Of a stretch of 64,000 bases of DNA, positions 8,219 to 17,863 are shown piece after piece. The position numbers and the translations under genes are program-made. Numbering within the stretch: position 1 is the first letter of the stretch; each line of letters starts with the position of its first letter. The notes beneath the pieces were generated by a model that did not search any database, had not been told where the DNA came from, and saw only the letters and a program-made list of their open reading frames with translations. Source of the DNA: a virus; IMG/VR virus record IMGVR_UViG_3300025030_000004, positions 102,653-166,652 of that record; one strand, 5' to 3'.

Positions 8219-9808
8219 TTATTTTTTCATTTCATTAGATGATGCATCTCTTGTAATTACTCCTGCGTCTCCTAATTCACCATCTGGTGTCCTTGGCCTT
8301 CCATTTTCAACATCTTTGCCACTCATTTGAGATGCTTTAATGATTGGAGTTAATCCATCTACAAACCCCTTTGCTTTACTCATTTTCATTTGATTTTGGA
8401 ATTCGAACGGACTCATCCCCAATGAAGCACTAATTTTCTGAGGCAAGACTATCCCATAGTCTGCCAATTTTAGAGCGTTATCTAGTCTTTCTTTTCTGCT
8501 TGAAGGCATCTCGGTTCCTTCGAATTTCACGGAAAACTTAAATTTGCGTGTCTTTCTATTTATAAAATAATTCATAAAGTCTTCAAAATATGGATACATA
8601 AAAGTAACAACTTGTTCATCAATGGATAGACTGTTACGACTTTCTTCTGCGTTAGTACGATCTGTAGTATACAACAAACGTGAGTTATTTCCACTACTTG
8701 CAACTGCTACTTTATTATATTGATCTAATATATTATTATCAGAACCTTTAAACTCAAATGATTTAACATCCTCAAAGGGAGCGATAGCAAAATTTATCTC
8801 TTTAGCCAATCCTTGTCTAACTAAAGAGGCAAATTTTCCAGCCGTTTCAGGACTTAATTGCAAAGCATCTTTTACTGAGCCGCCTTTTGTATCTTTGTTA
8901 AATCCAATTAAACCAATCAACACTTTACTTGCTTCAATAATATATTTTGACGTTTGAAGTTTTCTGACTATTGGTCTAATTACCAATTCTGAAAACAACG
9001 GCGCGAAGAATGGAACATTTGTAGCCAGTTCAGGGTTGAACTTAAAACACCAGAATCCGTCTGCGGGGCTAGTTTGTCTCCAATAAATATAAGAAGAATT
9101 ACGATTATTAATCGAGTTATGAGGAATATATTTATTAGTATTATTTTTTAACATTCCTAAATACTGTTTTTGCATTGACTTAGGATACATTTGTATATCC
9201 ACTCCGGGTTGAGACAAAAAATAAATGTAATCAAAATCCCATAAAAACCCATAGTCCCATCTTCCTGTAATTTTACAATAATCAGCATTTAATTCCTGTA
9301 ATAAATATTGATCTCCATCTTCACGAAAAACACAAAACATAGTTTCTCTACGAATAAGTTGGCGTAGAATAGATTTGAATTCTTTTTTATAATTAAATTT
9401 TTGCAAGAAATCTTCTAATATTTTTTCGTCTTTTTTATAAGCAGGGGTTGTGTAATCCTTTTTATCTGCATTTGTACAAGTATATGTTAAATCCCACGAA
9501 AGTAAATTTCCCAAAAATTGAATTTGCCGTTTATAAAGCATATCAATCATCTCAAAATATTCAGAAAGACCTCTTAATTCTTTTTCATTTTCTTTGGGAT
9601 TTAATAAAGCTTTATCAATGATATCTTGGGTTCCTGCGATAGGGTTAAGATTTATATCTCTCATACGAGCATTTACTAGATCTGGAGTATAGATGTTGTT
9701 ATATATATTTGACATTTGTTTTGCAAAAGATACTACATCCCATGTTTCTTGTTCTGTAAGAGGGGATGGGGGAGAGGTATCTGTGTTTGAAGTTTTCTTT
9801 CTTGTCAT
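8219..9808 (-). CDS. Portal protein
   Basis: 529 aa, directly downstream of the large terminase and upstream of protease/scaffold and capsid, the classical order. The length and features such as the Trp/Tyr-rich central part, the internal basic segment and a proline-rich variable N-terminus (TSPPSPLTEQE) match phage portal proteins, which form the dodecameric DNA channel at one capsid vertex. The C-terminal 50 residues (DVENGRPRTPDGELGDAGV) look like the flexible Gly/Pro tail seen in SPP1- and SPbeta-type portals. Start ATG at 9808 with AAAGGAGG upstream. Confidence 0.85.
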   Translation of the reverse strand: MTRKKTSNTDTSPPSPLTEQETWDVVSFAKQMSNIYNNIYTPDLVNARMRDINLNPIAGTQDIIDKALLNPKENEKELRGLSEYFEMIDMLYKRQIQFLGNLLSWDLTYTCTNADKKDYTTPAYKKDEKILEDFLQKFNYKKEFKSILRQLIRRETMFCVFREDGDQYLLQELNADYCKITGRWDYGFLWDFDYIYFLSQPGVDIQMYPKSMQKQYLGMLKNNTNKYIPHNSINNRNSSYIYWRQTSPADGFWCFKFNPELATNVPFFAPLFSELVIRPIVRKLQTSKYIIEASKVLIGLIGFNKDTKGGSVKDALQLSPETAGKFASLVRQGLAKEINFAIAPFEDVKSFEFKGSDNNILDQYNKVAVASSGNNSRLLYTTDRTNAEESRNSLSIDEQVVTFMYPYFEDFMNYFINRKTRKFKFSVKFEGTEMPSSRKERLDNALKLADYGIVLPQKISASLGMSPFEFQNQMKMSKAKGFVDGLTPIIKASQMSGKDVENGRPRTPDGELGDAGVITRDASSNEMKK

Positions 9809-9841
9809 TGTTTAAAGTTGCCTCCTTTCTTTGTTTTAGGT

Positions 9842-11581
9842 TTAGAGGAACATTGTATATTGTGAGAGAATATCAAAATCATCCCTTGTTTCGGTAATAT
9901 TATCTTCAAATGTTTTAATATACCAAGCACAATATGAAACGCTAGAATATCTGTCTTTATTGATTTTTCTAACCACTCTCTTAACCTTAAGTCTCCCATT
10001 ATTAATATGTTCCAGTTGTAAGTTGACAATTTCCTCAATTAAAAAATCAGTTTGGACAAAGGGTACTATATTTGTCAAATAATCATTTTTATCATTCAAA
10101 TCGTAGTCTATGTCTTTTTTTTTCTCAAGCAAACGTAACTTACCACTGTCAACAATATCAATAAAATTAACAATTACTTCTGTATTATTTGATTGCGCTT
10201 TTAGATCATATAAGCAATTTTCAAAAACTTCTTCATCAGGATTCGCATCAGTGTTTATTGTATTCCAACATCCTAATACTTCGCCATCAGCAGGATTAAC
10301 TTGTGATTTCATTAATTCATCAATTATCCCCGATCCGAGACCATTACCGTCTGCAACGACCATTTTTGCATTATATTGTTTCTTTATTAATTTTACTTTA
10401 ATAGCTTGAGCACTAAAACTTAAAGCATTAGAAATATTAATAAGATTTACTAGGTTCATACTTTTTACTTTTCCATTAGCAAGTCGTTCTACTTCAATAA
10501 CTGCTACTGATGTTTGGTTATTTGAAGTATCTTGACTACGAGCTACATCTACTCCTAAAAAATAGCTACATTTATCGTTTGGAATAAAAACAGGTGATGT
10601 TAAATTTCGTATTTTTAATAAGTTATTTACATCTACCAAACAATTTTCAACTGACCCAACCCAATGACTCATATAGTTCATTGCGAACGCTATTGGTGAA
10701 GTATTCTTTTTTTTATTCTGCATTTGTTTTTTTGTAGAACCTCTTCCATACCAACATCCCAAATGCCAATCAGAACCTAAAACAATAACTCCTTTAAGTT
10801 CTATCATATCATCTACCATTCTTAGACTTCTTTGATATTCGTCACTACCTCTAAAACCAGATGTCGTGAAGAAATTTATTTGTTGATTTAATTCTTCCGG
10901 ATTTGTCATACCAAGTTTTCCAACTGTCATTCGACCAACTTCGACGATAGGTTCAAGTGCATCTTCATAAACGACAGAATTCAACAGCGCACTTTCTTCA
11001 ATATTCACTCTATTTCGACGTTGACCTTTACTTGTTTGAGCATTTGCAAGGATATCTATTCTGCTATTATTTACAAAAGTTATTTCTGCATCATTTTTTG
11101 AAAACTTTTTATCATAAATTTCATTATGAAACCAAGGATAATATTTCACTATTTCAAGATATTTATCTTTTAATAATTCTGCTGCATTTTCTTTTGTTTG
11201 AGCCGTTAGTGATAAATTTATTGACGGAAAGAGAATAGAAATTACAAACATTGCTAAAACTTCATTAAATGTTTTTCCAAATCCTCTAGGGAATACCCCA
11301 TAAAAACTCATAAACCTAACAGTTGCCCTAAGAAAGGTTCTTTGGTCTGGATGTAGATTGATTCCTCCTGTTTTAGGTTTTAATAAATCTAAAAGGAGAT
11401 CGGGGTAAAACCTAGCCCATGAAAGAAATTCAATATATTTATTTAAATTTTCATTAAATGCGTCCGATTCTTTTTTCCCTTTTGAATCTACAGTACTATT
11501 AAATTCTGGATTATAATTTGTTCTACTTTCTTTTTGAGTATATTTTGCGTTATCGCTTTGAAATTTACCATATGAAGGCAT
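9842..11581 (-). CDS. terL: Terminase large subunit (ATPase/nuclease)
   Basis: 579 aa DNA-packaging motor. ATPase part: Walker A-like RGFGKT at residues 99-104 and a Walker B/catalytic pair VNIEE at 192-196. Nuclease part (RNase H-like): the FLGVDVARSQDTS strand with catalytic Asp, the VVADGNGLGSG segment, and later acidic residues near RDDFD. It would cut concatemers and pump DNA through the portal encoded next door (34 bp gap). A zinc-finger protein in the small-subunit position precedes it. Confidence 0.92.
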   Translation of the reverse strand: MPSYGKFQSDNAKYTQKESRTNYNPEFNSTVDSKGKKESDAFNENLNKYIEFLSWARFYPDLLLDLLKPKTGGINLHPDQRTFLRATVRFMSFYGVFPRGFGKTFNEVLAMFVISILFPSINLSLTAQTKENAAELLKDKYLEIVKYYPWFHNEIYDKKFSKNDAEITFVNNSRIDILANAQTSKGQRRNRVNIEESALLNSVVYEDALEPIVEVGRMTVGKLGMTNPEELNQQINFFTTSGFRGSDEYQRSLRMVDDMIELKGVIVLGSDWHLGCWYGRGSTKKQMQNKKKNTSPIAFAMNYMSHWVGSVENCLVDVNNLLKIRNLTSPVFIPNDKCSYFLGVDVARSQDTSNNQTSVAVIEVERLANGKVKSMNLVNLINISNALSFSAQAIKVKLIKKQYNAKMVVADGNGLGSGIIDELMKSQVNPADGEVLGCWNTINTDANPDEEVFENCLYDLKAQSNNTEVIVNFIDIVDSGKLRLLEKKKDIDYDLNDKNDYLTNIVPFVQTDFLIEEIVNLQLEHINNGRLKVKRVVRKINKDRYSSVSYCAWYIKTFEDNITETRDDFDILSQYTMFL

Positions 11582-11593
11582 TAATCATCACCT

Positions 11594-12664
11594 TCAAATC
11601 CCTTCATCATCTTCTATTGATATATTACATACTGTTTCCTTTTCATCATCGGTAATAAATTTTAATATGTTTTCTCTATTCCCTTCAGTTGGGTCATTTT
11701 CGAATATCCCATAAGGATCACCATATTGTTTTATGTAATCTGCTTTTCTTTCATCATAAAATTTATATATATCCCCATATTCCACAAGAGGCATTCCTTT
11801 TAAATGCCTTTCATAATTTACATAGCACCATATATTAAAATCTAAAGCATCATTTGGTCTAAATTTAAATCTTGGTAAAATGGGGATTATATCAACTTCT
11901 CTTTCGATAGCTTGAGATAATTCACTTATTGTATTTAATCCTTCTGTCAAATCTGCTTTACTTAATTGACTAGGATTTATTTTTGCGCTTGTTGCAGCAT
12001 CTTTAGCCATACCAGCCCAATTTTTTGATTCTGCCACATCACCTTTTGCGGTAGCTATTTCTTCTTTAACTCTATATCTAATATAATTTAATAATGCTTC
12101 GGTATGCATAGCTGTCTTTTCAGAATAATTATTTTTAAGCTGATTATATTTCTTTTCGAAATAATAATATTCTTCATTTGTATATCCATAATTCCACTTA
12201 TCAATTATTTCATTAGTTACAACGAATCCATCCATATGTGAATTAGCACCTTGTTTGTTTGCAAAATTATTAGCACTATCATAATTTAATTCTTGTTCTA
12301 TCTCTGGCAACATTTTAGAATCTTTCCATCCTAGTTTACGGTATTGAGACATGGCTGTGTTTTTCATATAGACACCCATGACCTCTCCACCTTCTTCAAG
12401 TGAAGATTTCCATAAATTATATAAAAATGGTCTATCAAATAATTGTAATGTACTTTTAACTTTGTCTAAAACTACATTTCCTTGTTCGTCACTAATCATA
12501 TCTTTAATGCATTTTTTGCAATATAAAATCCGACCCATTTTATGAATCGGATTGTAACTAACATAGTATTCAGATTCCTTTTTTAAATCTCCACAATTTT
12601 GACATGAATATTCTTTTTGAATTCTTTTTGGTTTTTTAGTTGTATTTTTAGGTCTCCCTGCCAT
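11594..12664 (-). CDS. Zinc-finger protein in terminase small-subunit position
   Basis: 356 aa from the ATG at 12664 (MAGRPKNTTKK), chosen because AAGGAG lies 8 nt upstream. After a basic N-terminus comes a four-Cys zinc ribbon (CQNC...CKKC, about residues 20-54) and then a helical, charged body with many Lys/Glu. It lies 12 bp upstream of terL, where the DNA-recognising small terminase subunit is normally encoded. A DNA-binding packaging role is therefore likely, but the fold is not one I can name. Confidence 0.6.
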   Translation of the reverse strand: MAGRPKNTTKKPKRIQKEYSCQNCGDLKKESEYYVSYNPIHKMGRILYCKKCIKDMISDEQGNVVLDKVKSTLQLFDRPFLYNLWKSSLEEGGEVMGVYMKNTAMSQYRKLGWKDSKMLPEIEQELNYDSANNFANKQGANSHMDGFVVTNEIIDKWNYGYTNEEYYYFEKKYNQLKNNYSEKTAMHTEALLNYIRYRVKEEIATAKGDVAESKNWAGMAKDAATSAKINPSQLSKADLTEGLNTISELSQAIEREVDIIPILPRFKFRPNDALDFNIWCYVNYERHLKGMPLVEYGDIYKFYDERKADYIKQYGDPYGIFENDPTEGNRENILKFITDDEKETVCNISIEDDEGI

Positions 12665-12787
12665 AAACACTTCTCCTTAAATTAATAAAAAGAAATTATA
12701 ATTCAAATAACCTCTTCTAAATCTTTATATTTTCCACTATAATAATTATCTAAAAACTCATAAAATTACTCTTCGGTATATGAAATA

Positions 12788-13906
12788 CTAACAATTATTT
12801 AATTGATAATATTCATCCCTATAAAACCAAATATATCCTTTAAATTGTTTATATTTATGCTTGCAACATAACATTATACTGTTGGCATTATACCCTAACT
12901 GTCTAGTTACCTCTCTTAAACTTCTAAATTCGTTTATATAATTACCGTCCATATCACATTGGACAACTTCCCTTTTGTTTTTATTATTATTTCTTAATTT
13001 TTCCCTAGTTTCAAAAGAAACCTCTAACCCTAAAGGACTTCCTGCTGTTGGGCACAAATTATATCCAATATTTCTTTCAAAACAATTTGTATTATCAATC
13101 CAATATTGTTCCCTCTCAATGAGTTTACTTTTATCGTCAACCAACTCGATTATTTCAAACTTGAAATTATCTTGACCATATTTAATCCACGATCTTTGTA
13201 GGTATTCATTTTCATGATTTTGTTTGTTTAATTTACTTATATGTGCTTTCTTTCTATCTATTAAATCTACCGCACTACCTATATATATTTTACCATTAAA
13301 TAAATTAGTTATCCTATATATTCCTGACGCATATTCCGTATATTCAATTTTTGAAAAAGTATCATCATTTATATCAACAATCAAACATTTCTTGCATGTA
13401 TTTTTATAACCACTAGGAGTATTATCTTTCCAAAAATTATTGTCATTCATTTCAATAAGACAATCGCACTCTTTACATTTTTTAAACATAACTCCATTAA
13501 TGTTTTTGTAAATACTTGAATTATGAAGATATAGGAGACTCATATTTTGAGAAATATTCATTCTAAAAGCTTTTCTTCTTATACTGTCCTCACTCCTACT
13601 TGGAAGTAATTTTAATAAATCATCAATATATGTATTTTCATAATTCATTTTTAAAATTGATTCCTCTTCATTAGACCAAGTTTTGAATGATAATCTTTCT
13701 TTATTTTTTTTAATGCCTAAACTACTAGTAATATAAACTACGCTTTTGTATTTAGATTCTGATCCAAATTTTTCTATTAATTCATTTTTGCTTGATTCAA
13801 TATAGTTTTTACAAATCCATAGAACATCTTCTAAACTCCAATTGTCTTTAAAGCGTGTTGACCTAGCATTATGCCAATTAATTACTTCTGTTTTTGTTTT
13901 ACTCAT
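12788..13906 (-). CDS. GIY-YIG homing endonuclease with N-terminal DNA-binding domain
   Basis: 372 aa. Residues about 1-130 include a Myb/SANT-like Trp-containing segment (FKTWSNEEESILKMNYENT) and a Cys pair ribbon (CKECDCLIEMN...CKKC). Residues ~190-280 carry the GIY-YIG nuclease: GIYRITN, KIYIGSA, RKKAHI, ENEYLQRSW and the catalytic Glu in IEREQYWID. The C-terminus has a NUMOD-like helix pair (QCDMDGNYINEF...GYIWF). It is free-standing between the zinc-finger protein and an acidic protein. It probably spreads by cutting alleles that lack it. Confidence 0.88.
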   Translation of the reverse strand: MSKTKTEVINWHNARSTRFKDNWSLEDVLWICKNYIESSKNELIEKFGSESKYKSVVYITSSLGIKKNKERLSFKTWSNEEESILKMNYENTYIDDLLKLLPSRSEDSIRRKAFRMNISQNMSLLYLHNSSIYKNINGVMFKKCKECDCLIEMNDNNFWKDNTPSGYKNTCKKCLIVDINDDTFSKIEYTEYASGIYRITNLFNGKIYIGSAVDLIDRKKAHISKLNKQNHENEYLQRSWIKYGQDNFKFEIIELVDDKSKLIEREQYWIDNTNCFERNIGYNLCPTAGSPLGLEVSFETREKLRNNNKNKREVVQCDMDGNYINEFRSLREVTRQLGYNANSIMLCCKHKYKQFKGYIWFYRDEYYQLNNC

Positions 13907-13964
13907 CTCTAATTCCTTCTTTCCGTATATTTTTTATTTCCGTACTAATCATTAAAAATAAATA

Positions 13965-14011
13965 GAAGAGAGGGTACGGAAATGGGTCATGACTCCCAAA
14001 AACCTCTCTTC
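13965..14011 (-). promoter_or_regulatory. Inverted repeat upstream of the GIY-YIG gene
   Basis: GAAGAGAGG (13965-13973) pairs with CCTCTCTTC (14003-14011), loop 29 nt, in the leader of the GIY-YIG gene. It may limit its expression by folding the leader, as is known for several T4 homing endonuclease genes. Confidence 0.45.
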
Positions 14012-14042
14012 CTTCTTCACAGTATTTTTGTGAATATTAAAA

Positions 14043-14065
14043 GACACTTACATTACGCAAGTGTC
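14043..14065 (-). terminator. Intrinsic terminator
   Basis: Leftward GACACTT arm (59-65 complement) pairs with AAGTGTC and is followed by TTTT. It ends transcription of 14136-14783. Confidence 0.65.
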
Positions 14066-14135
14066 CTCTCAAAACACAAAACTTTATTATTTATAACTCA
14101 AAACCAAACCCATAAATTTTCAAATTGATTGGATA

Positions 14136-14783
14136 TTAACTATCCAAAAACTCCATCATATTATATTTAACATTTTCTTTGCCCATTTCTAAGCACTTAT
14201 ATGCCAGTTTTACCACTCCGTCTACAATACAATCTGTACAAGCGTCATTAAAAATCTTATCTAAACATTCCCCGATAGAATCCTTAATCTCATCCTCTAA
14301 ACATTCATTGCAACAACATAATGCATCAACTTCACTTTTCGCTTCACAGATAGGGCATTCATACTCATCTTCCAAATCATTTTCCTCACAATCTTCAATA
14401 TCATTAACATCCTCGACCATCTCACACCAAGACCACGTTCCATCACCATTTAGATACTTATCAACTTCCTCTTTGGTCATATTAGTATCTGTAAAAATAA
14501 AATAATCGACAAATTGATCAAAAGGATCGACGAATTTATAGTGGTCATACCCTTTTGCAGATTCACAATAAAACCTAATACCACCTTCATCAAACCACAT
14601 GTTCACATAAAACTCATCATTGTCCAAATCTTCATCTTCGTCAACAATATCATATTCTTCATCAAGGTATTCTGAAATATAGATTGCTAGAGGTTTATTT
14701 ACTACCATAAGAAAATTTCTTGATTCTTCAATATGGATATTGATAACATTTTTAATATCTGACAAGGTTAATTTATTGCTCAT
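14136..14783 (-). CDS. Acidic Cys-rich hypothetical protein
   Basis: 215 aa, strongly acidic (runs of Asp/Glu at 40-60 and 120-140) with a Cys cluster near residues 140-170 (CPIC...CCCNEC) that could bind zinc. No known family was recognised. It forms its own unit between ClpP and a terminator, with the ATG at 14783 preceded by AAGGTAGGA. A small acidic protein could be a DNA mimic or a partner of the protease, but there is no direct evidence for either. Confidence 0.6.
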   Translation of the reverse strand: MSNKLTLSDIKNVINIHIEESRNFLMVVNKPLAIYISEYLDEEYDIVDEDEDLDNDEFYVNMWFDEGGIRFYCESAKGYDHYKFVDPFDQFVDYFIFTDTNMTKEEVDKYLNGDGTWSWCEMVEDVNDIEDCEENDLEDEYECPICEAKSEVDALCCCNECLEDEIKDSIGECLDKIFNDACTDCIVDGVVKLAYKCLEMGKENVKYNMMEFLDS

Positions 14784-14817
14784 TAAATGTTCCTACCTTT
14801 TAATTATTTATTATTGG

Positions 14818-15417
14818 TTAGATAATCTCATCCACCAAACCATATTCCAACATTTCTTCACTAGTCATACACCACTCATAGCGACTCATTTTCTCATACT
14901 GATCTTCAGTTATTTTAGTATGAGACAGGATAAAATCCTTAATTTTTGTTTCATACTTCTCACTAAATTTAAAATAATCCTTAACCTGAGTAGCAGTGCC
15001 TTCTAAATATGTGCTTCCACTATGAATTAATGCCGTACTAAACGGATAGCACTTTACATTTACATTAGGATTATTAAATCCTGCCATTACAATAAGACTA
15101 CCCATTGAGTAAGCATAAGCCATAATAGTAATAGTAGTTTTTGTTTTAAGTTTGGTTATTAAATCGCATAGAAATAGACCATTATGTACTTGACCACCAT
15201 TTGTATTTAAAAGGATATTAATTTCATCTCCTGTACCATCATTATCCATTTCCATTAAAGGTAAACAAACACATTCTATTGTTGCTTCTGAAATTGTATC
15301 ATTAATAATAATTGTTCTGTTTCTGATTCCTTTGAAATACTGGTACATAATAGGATCTGATGTTTCAGATAATTGTGATACAAGTTCATTTATATCAAGA
15401 CTTCCTAGTTCTGACAT
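14818..15417 (-). CDS. clpP: ClpP-like serine protease
   Basis: 199 aa, close to the usual ClpP length. Visible are the nucleophile Ser104 in AYSMGSLI, His132 in ALIHSG, the oxyanion-region NTNGGQVHNGL (71-81) and the C-terminal MTSEEMLEYGLVDEI motif. The acid position of the triad appears to be Glu181 where ClpP usually has Asp. Phage ClpP homologues act as head maturation proteases or modify host proteolysis; here it lies several genes upstream of the packaging genes. Start ATG at 15417 with GAGG. Confidence 0.85.
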   Translation of the reverse strand: MSELGSLDINELVSQLSETSDPIMYQYFKGIRNRTIIINDTISEATIECVCLPLMEMDNDGTGDEINILLNTNGGQVHNGLFLCDLITKLKTKTTITIMAYAYSMGSLIVMAGFNNPNVNVKCYPFSTALIHSGSTYLEGTATQVKDYFKFSEKYETKIKDFILSHTKITEDQYEKMSRYEWCMTSEEMLEYGLVDEII

Positions 15418-15449
15418 AAAAATACCTCATTATTCTTTCAATTTATTTA

Positions 15450-16292
15450 TTATTTTAATTTGCAATCATAAGCAGATTTTACCCAAACATAACCTCCTGC
15501 TGTTTTACCTTTTCCATTAATGCACTGTCTAATATTTTGTTTTTTGATTCCAGTACATTTTTCAGCATTATAAATAGAAGGGAATTCCATAACTAATTCT
15601 CCGCTTAATGTATATTGGAATATGGATATTGGTTTACCAGCATTTAAAGTACGTGGCAAATGCTCCTTAATATCAAAGCTATTAGACGAATAATTATCTA
15701 GATATAGCCAGATATACCCGTATGCTGTTTTTCTATTCTTATTAGTCCCTTCGCAACATTCTCTTATAGATTTCGTTTCAAAACCTTCAATTCTGTTTAT
15801 CTGATTCATGTAATCGTAAATTATTATTATATTACCATTCATATCCATCTTAATAACTTTCTTTGAAAACATATTTCCTTTATTATATTTTGAATCAGAC
15901 ATCTTCTTACGTGTTTCAAGTGAAAGCTTTCTTCCTTTTATTTTTTTACTCATTGTAATCTTTATTTTGCCATTATATTTGTAGTTATTCAATCCACCAC
16001 TTGTTGAATTATATCCATTGATAAAAGAATCGTACTTTTGTATATAGTAGATTTCTTTATTTGATAAATCGTCTTTATTACAAATTTCTAGTATTTCAAA
16101 AATAAAGTTATCTTGACCATATTTATTCCATGACCTTTGTAAATATCTATTTGTATGGGTATTAAGAATTAATAGCCTCTTATGTTCGTAGAATCTTTTA
16201 TTTAAATTACTTGATAAACCGATATAAACCTTATTATTAGCTAAGTTTTCAATCTTGTATATCCCAATATTTCCTATTGTTTTCTCTTCCAC
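15450..16292 (-). CDS. GIY-YIG homing endonuclease
   Basis: 280 aa from a GTG at 16292 (MEEKTIGNIGIYKIENL), chosen because GGAG lies 8 nt upstream. The GIY-YIG domain spans roughly residues 8-95 (IGIYKIENL, KVYIGLS, KRFYEHKR, catalytic Glu in LSNKEIYYIQ), followed by NUMOD-type helices (two YGYIWL/GGYVWV repeats). It follows the phosphoesterase gene. Its last eight codons (SAYDCKLK) nearly repeat the last eight of the phosphoesterase (SAYDCNLK), suggesting the gene inserted at that 3' end. Confidence 0.88.
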   Translation of the reverse strand: MEEKTIGNIGIYKIENLANNKVYIGLSSNLNKRFYEHKRLLILNTHTNRYLQRSWNKYGQDNFIFEILEICNKDDLSNKEIYYIQKYDSFINGYNSTSGGLNNYKYNGKIKITMSKKIKGRKLSLETRKKMSDSKYNKGNMFSKKVIKMDMNGNIIIIYDYMNQINRIEGFETKSIRECCEGTNKNRKTAYGYIWLYLDNYSSNSFDIKEHLPRTLNAGKPISIFQYTLSGELVMEFPSIYNAEKCTGIKKQNIRQCINGKGKTAGGYVWVKSAYDCKLK

Positions 16293-16325
16293 ATCCCCAT
16301 CTCCTTTATTTTTGCAAACAAAAAA

Positions 16326-16350
16326 GATGGTAGAAAAACACTCTACCATC
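16326..16350 (-). terminator. Intrinsic terminator after the phosphoesterase
   Basis: Leftward, GATGGTAG pairs with CTACCATC and is followed by TTTTTT. It separates the phosphoesterase from the GIY-YIG gene. Confidence 0.75.
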
Positions 16351-16384
16351 AACTCCACACAGAAAAACAGTCTGAGGGAGTAAT
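16350..16384 (-). repeat. 35-bp leader/trailer repeat, copy 1
   Basis: Near-identical (one mismatch) to 20272-20306. It contains the small hairpin ACTCC...GGAGT with inner CAGA/TCTG pairing. It lies just 3' of the phosphoesterase and 5' of the GIY-YIG gene. Confidence 0.8.
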
Positions 16385-16396
16385 AATTTTATATAA

Positions 16397-17590
16397 TTAT
16401 TTTAAATTACAATCATATGCAGATATAAAACCTTTATCACCTACTATTGTTACTGTTTGACTAGTTTCTCCAGAATAGCGGTGGTTAGTACAATATTCAT
16501 CATGTGTGACCCATACTCCGCTAGTGATTACTTTACATTTGTCTATGGTGAGTATTTCAAATATGTGACGATGGCCTAAAAATATTAGTTTTGGTTTCTT
16601 ATCTAATAATGCTAACATTTGATTTGGAGCATTCTTAACATTTCCATAATCGCCATGATACAAAGCACAATAATGACCTTTTACATAGAATTCTGCAATT
16701 GTATTTTCTAATATGGATTTTTCAAACTTCACATTCTTCAAATTAGCAGTCCGTATTTCCATAAATTCCAATACAAAATTCTCATATCTATCTTTATTTT
16801 CTGAACGTTCTTTTATATCATTACGCGAGTGATTTCCGGTTACAAAATGAATTACAACATATTCAAAATGGTTGCTCATTTTTTCAATAAACTTAGACAT
16901 ATATTCAGAAAATCTTTTTGTTTGTTCGACTATTCCGTATTGATTATTCCTTATGATGGTTTCATGAATTACACCACTCAGGGCATCGCCACTAAAACAT
17001 AAATGACATTTATTAATCTTTTCTTTCTTTTTGATATCTAAAATTTGTAAAGTGTAATTTGCCAATCTTTCAAGAAAAACTTCTTCATTATATTTTTCAA
17101 ATTCATTATCTACGGTTAGGCCAAAATGAGGATCTGAAATCTGAATTACCATTTCATTTTCTTCACTATATAAATGTTCGGGTTGCTTGAAGACGATAGG
17201 GGAGAGGTCTTTGATACTCTCCTTAATTAAATCGGCCATTGTTTCTTTTCTTGCAAGTATTCTTATATCCTTATTTATAGAAGTTCTTAAATCTTGAAGT
17301 TTGATTCTTTCTTTTTTAAGATTAATTTCCTTCATATCTAAGTCGGATATTTTCTTATCGATAATAGGAGAGGTTAGATTATCTTTAGACATATCTAATT
17401 TTCTTAAAGTCCCATCTCGATCTTGTCTTTTTTTTACAAACTGTCTATAGTGTTCACCAGATTTAAATTGATTTCCTTGATGTTTATTTAAATCATTCCA
17501 CGAAGGATTATTTGTATTGAATATTTGTTTATATTTATCTCTATTATTCTTGAAGTCTACACCTATAGAGTATAATTGATCTCTATCCAT
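16397..17590 (-). CDS. Metallophosphoesterase (Mre11/SbcD-type)
   Basis: 397 aa from the ATG at 17590 (MDRDQLYS; GAGG 6 nt upstream; a TTG ten codons earlier is possible). Helical, coiled N-terminus (to ~120), then the calcineurin-like metal-binding ladder: QISDPHFG, CFSGDALSG, VTGNHSRND, LYHGDYG and LGHRHIF. The family includes DNA repair exonucleases and cyclic-nucleotide phosphodiesterases. In SPbeta-type phages a similar gene lies next to yonK/yonN, fitting a role in DNA processing during packaging or replication. Its 3' end is partly duplicated in the downstream GIY-YIG gene. Confidence 0.85.
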   Translation of the reverse strand: MDRDQLYSIGVDFKNNRDKYKQIFNTNNPSWNDLNKHQGNQFKSGEHYRQFVKKRQDRDGTLRKLDMSKDNLTSPIIDKKISDLDMKEINLKKERIKLQDLRTSINKDIRILARKETMADLIKESIKDLSPIVFKQPEHLYSEENEMVIQISDPHFGLTVDNEFEKYNEEVFLERLANYTLQILDIKKKEKINKCHLCFSGDALSGVIHETIIRNNQYGIVEQTKRFSEYMSKFIEKMSNHFEYVVIHFVTGNHSRNDIKERSENKDRYENFVLEFMEIRTANLKNVKFEKSILENTIAEFYVKGHYCALYHGDYGNVKNAPNQMLALLDKKPKLIFLGHRHIFEILTIDKCKVITSGVWVTHDEYCTNHRYSGETSQTVTIVGDKGFISAYDCNLK

Positions 17591-17677
17591 TAATAACCTC
17601 AAATCTAAATTTATTTTCAAATTAAAATAATCCCCTTATCGACCAAACAGGGGAGTAGTAAACTTAAATATCCTTTA

Positions 17678-17863
17678 TTAAATAGGTACACTATACCAAC
17701 AATCCTGACACAAAAATATTTCTTGTTCACAATAATATTTATACCAGAAACGGAATTTTCCGCATACTGGGCATTGAGTATCTGCATTTTCAATATTCAA
17801 TTTTAAATTTTCCATAGCAAAATAATCCGTTACTAAAAACTTATAAGAAGTTATAAAATACAT
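17678..17863 (-). CDS. Small zinc-ribbon protein
   Basis: Up to 61 aa; the C-terminal part has a clear four-Cys ribbon (CPVCGKFRFWYKYYC... and LCQDCW). A start at the internal ATG (17815, MENLKLNIEN) would give 45 aa; neither start has a strong ribosome site. Function unknown, possibly nucleic acid or protein binding. Confidence 0.5.
   Translation of the reverse strand: MYFITSYKFLVTDYFAMENLKLNIENADTQCPVCGKFRFWYKYYCEQEIFLCQDCWYSVPI

Noticed and set aside
9805-10038. 77-codon minus-strand ORF
   Set aside because: Lies fully within the terminase gene region in another frame, without its own ribosome site or family; shadow of terL.
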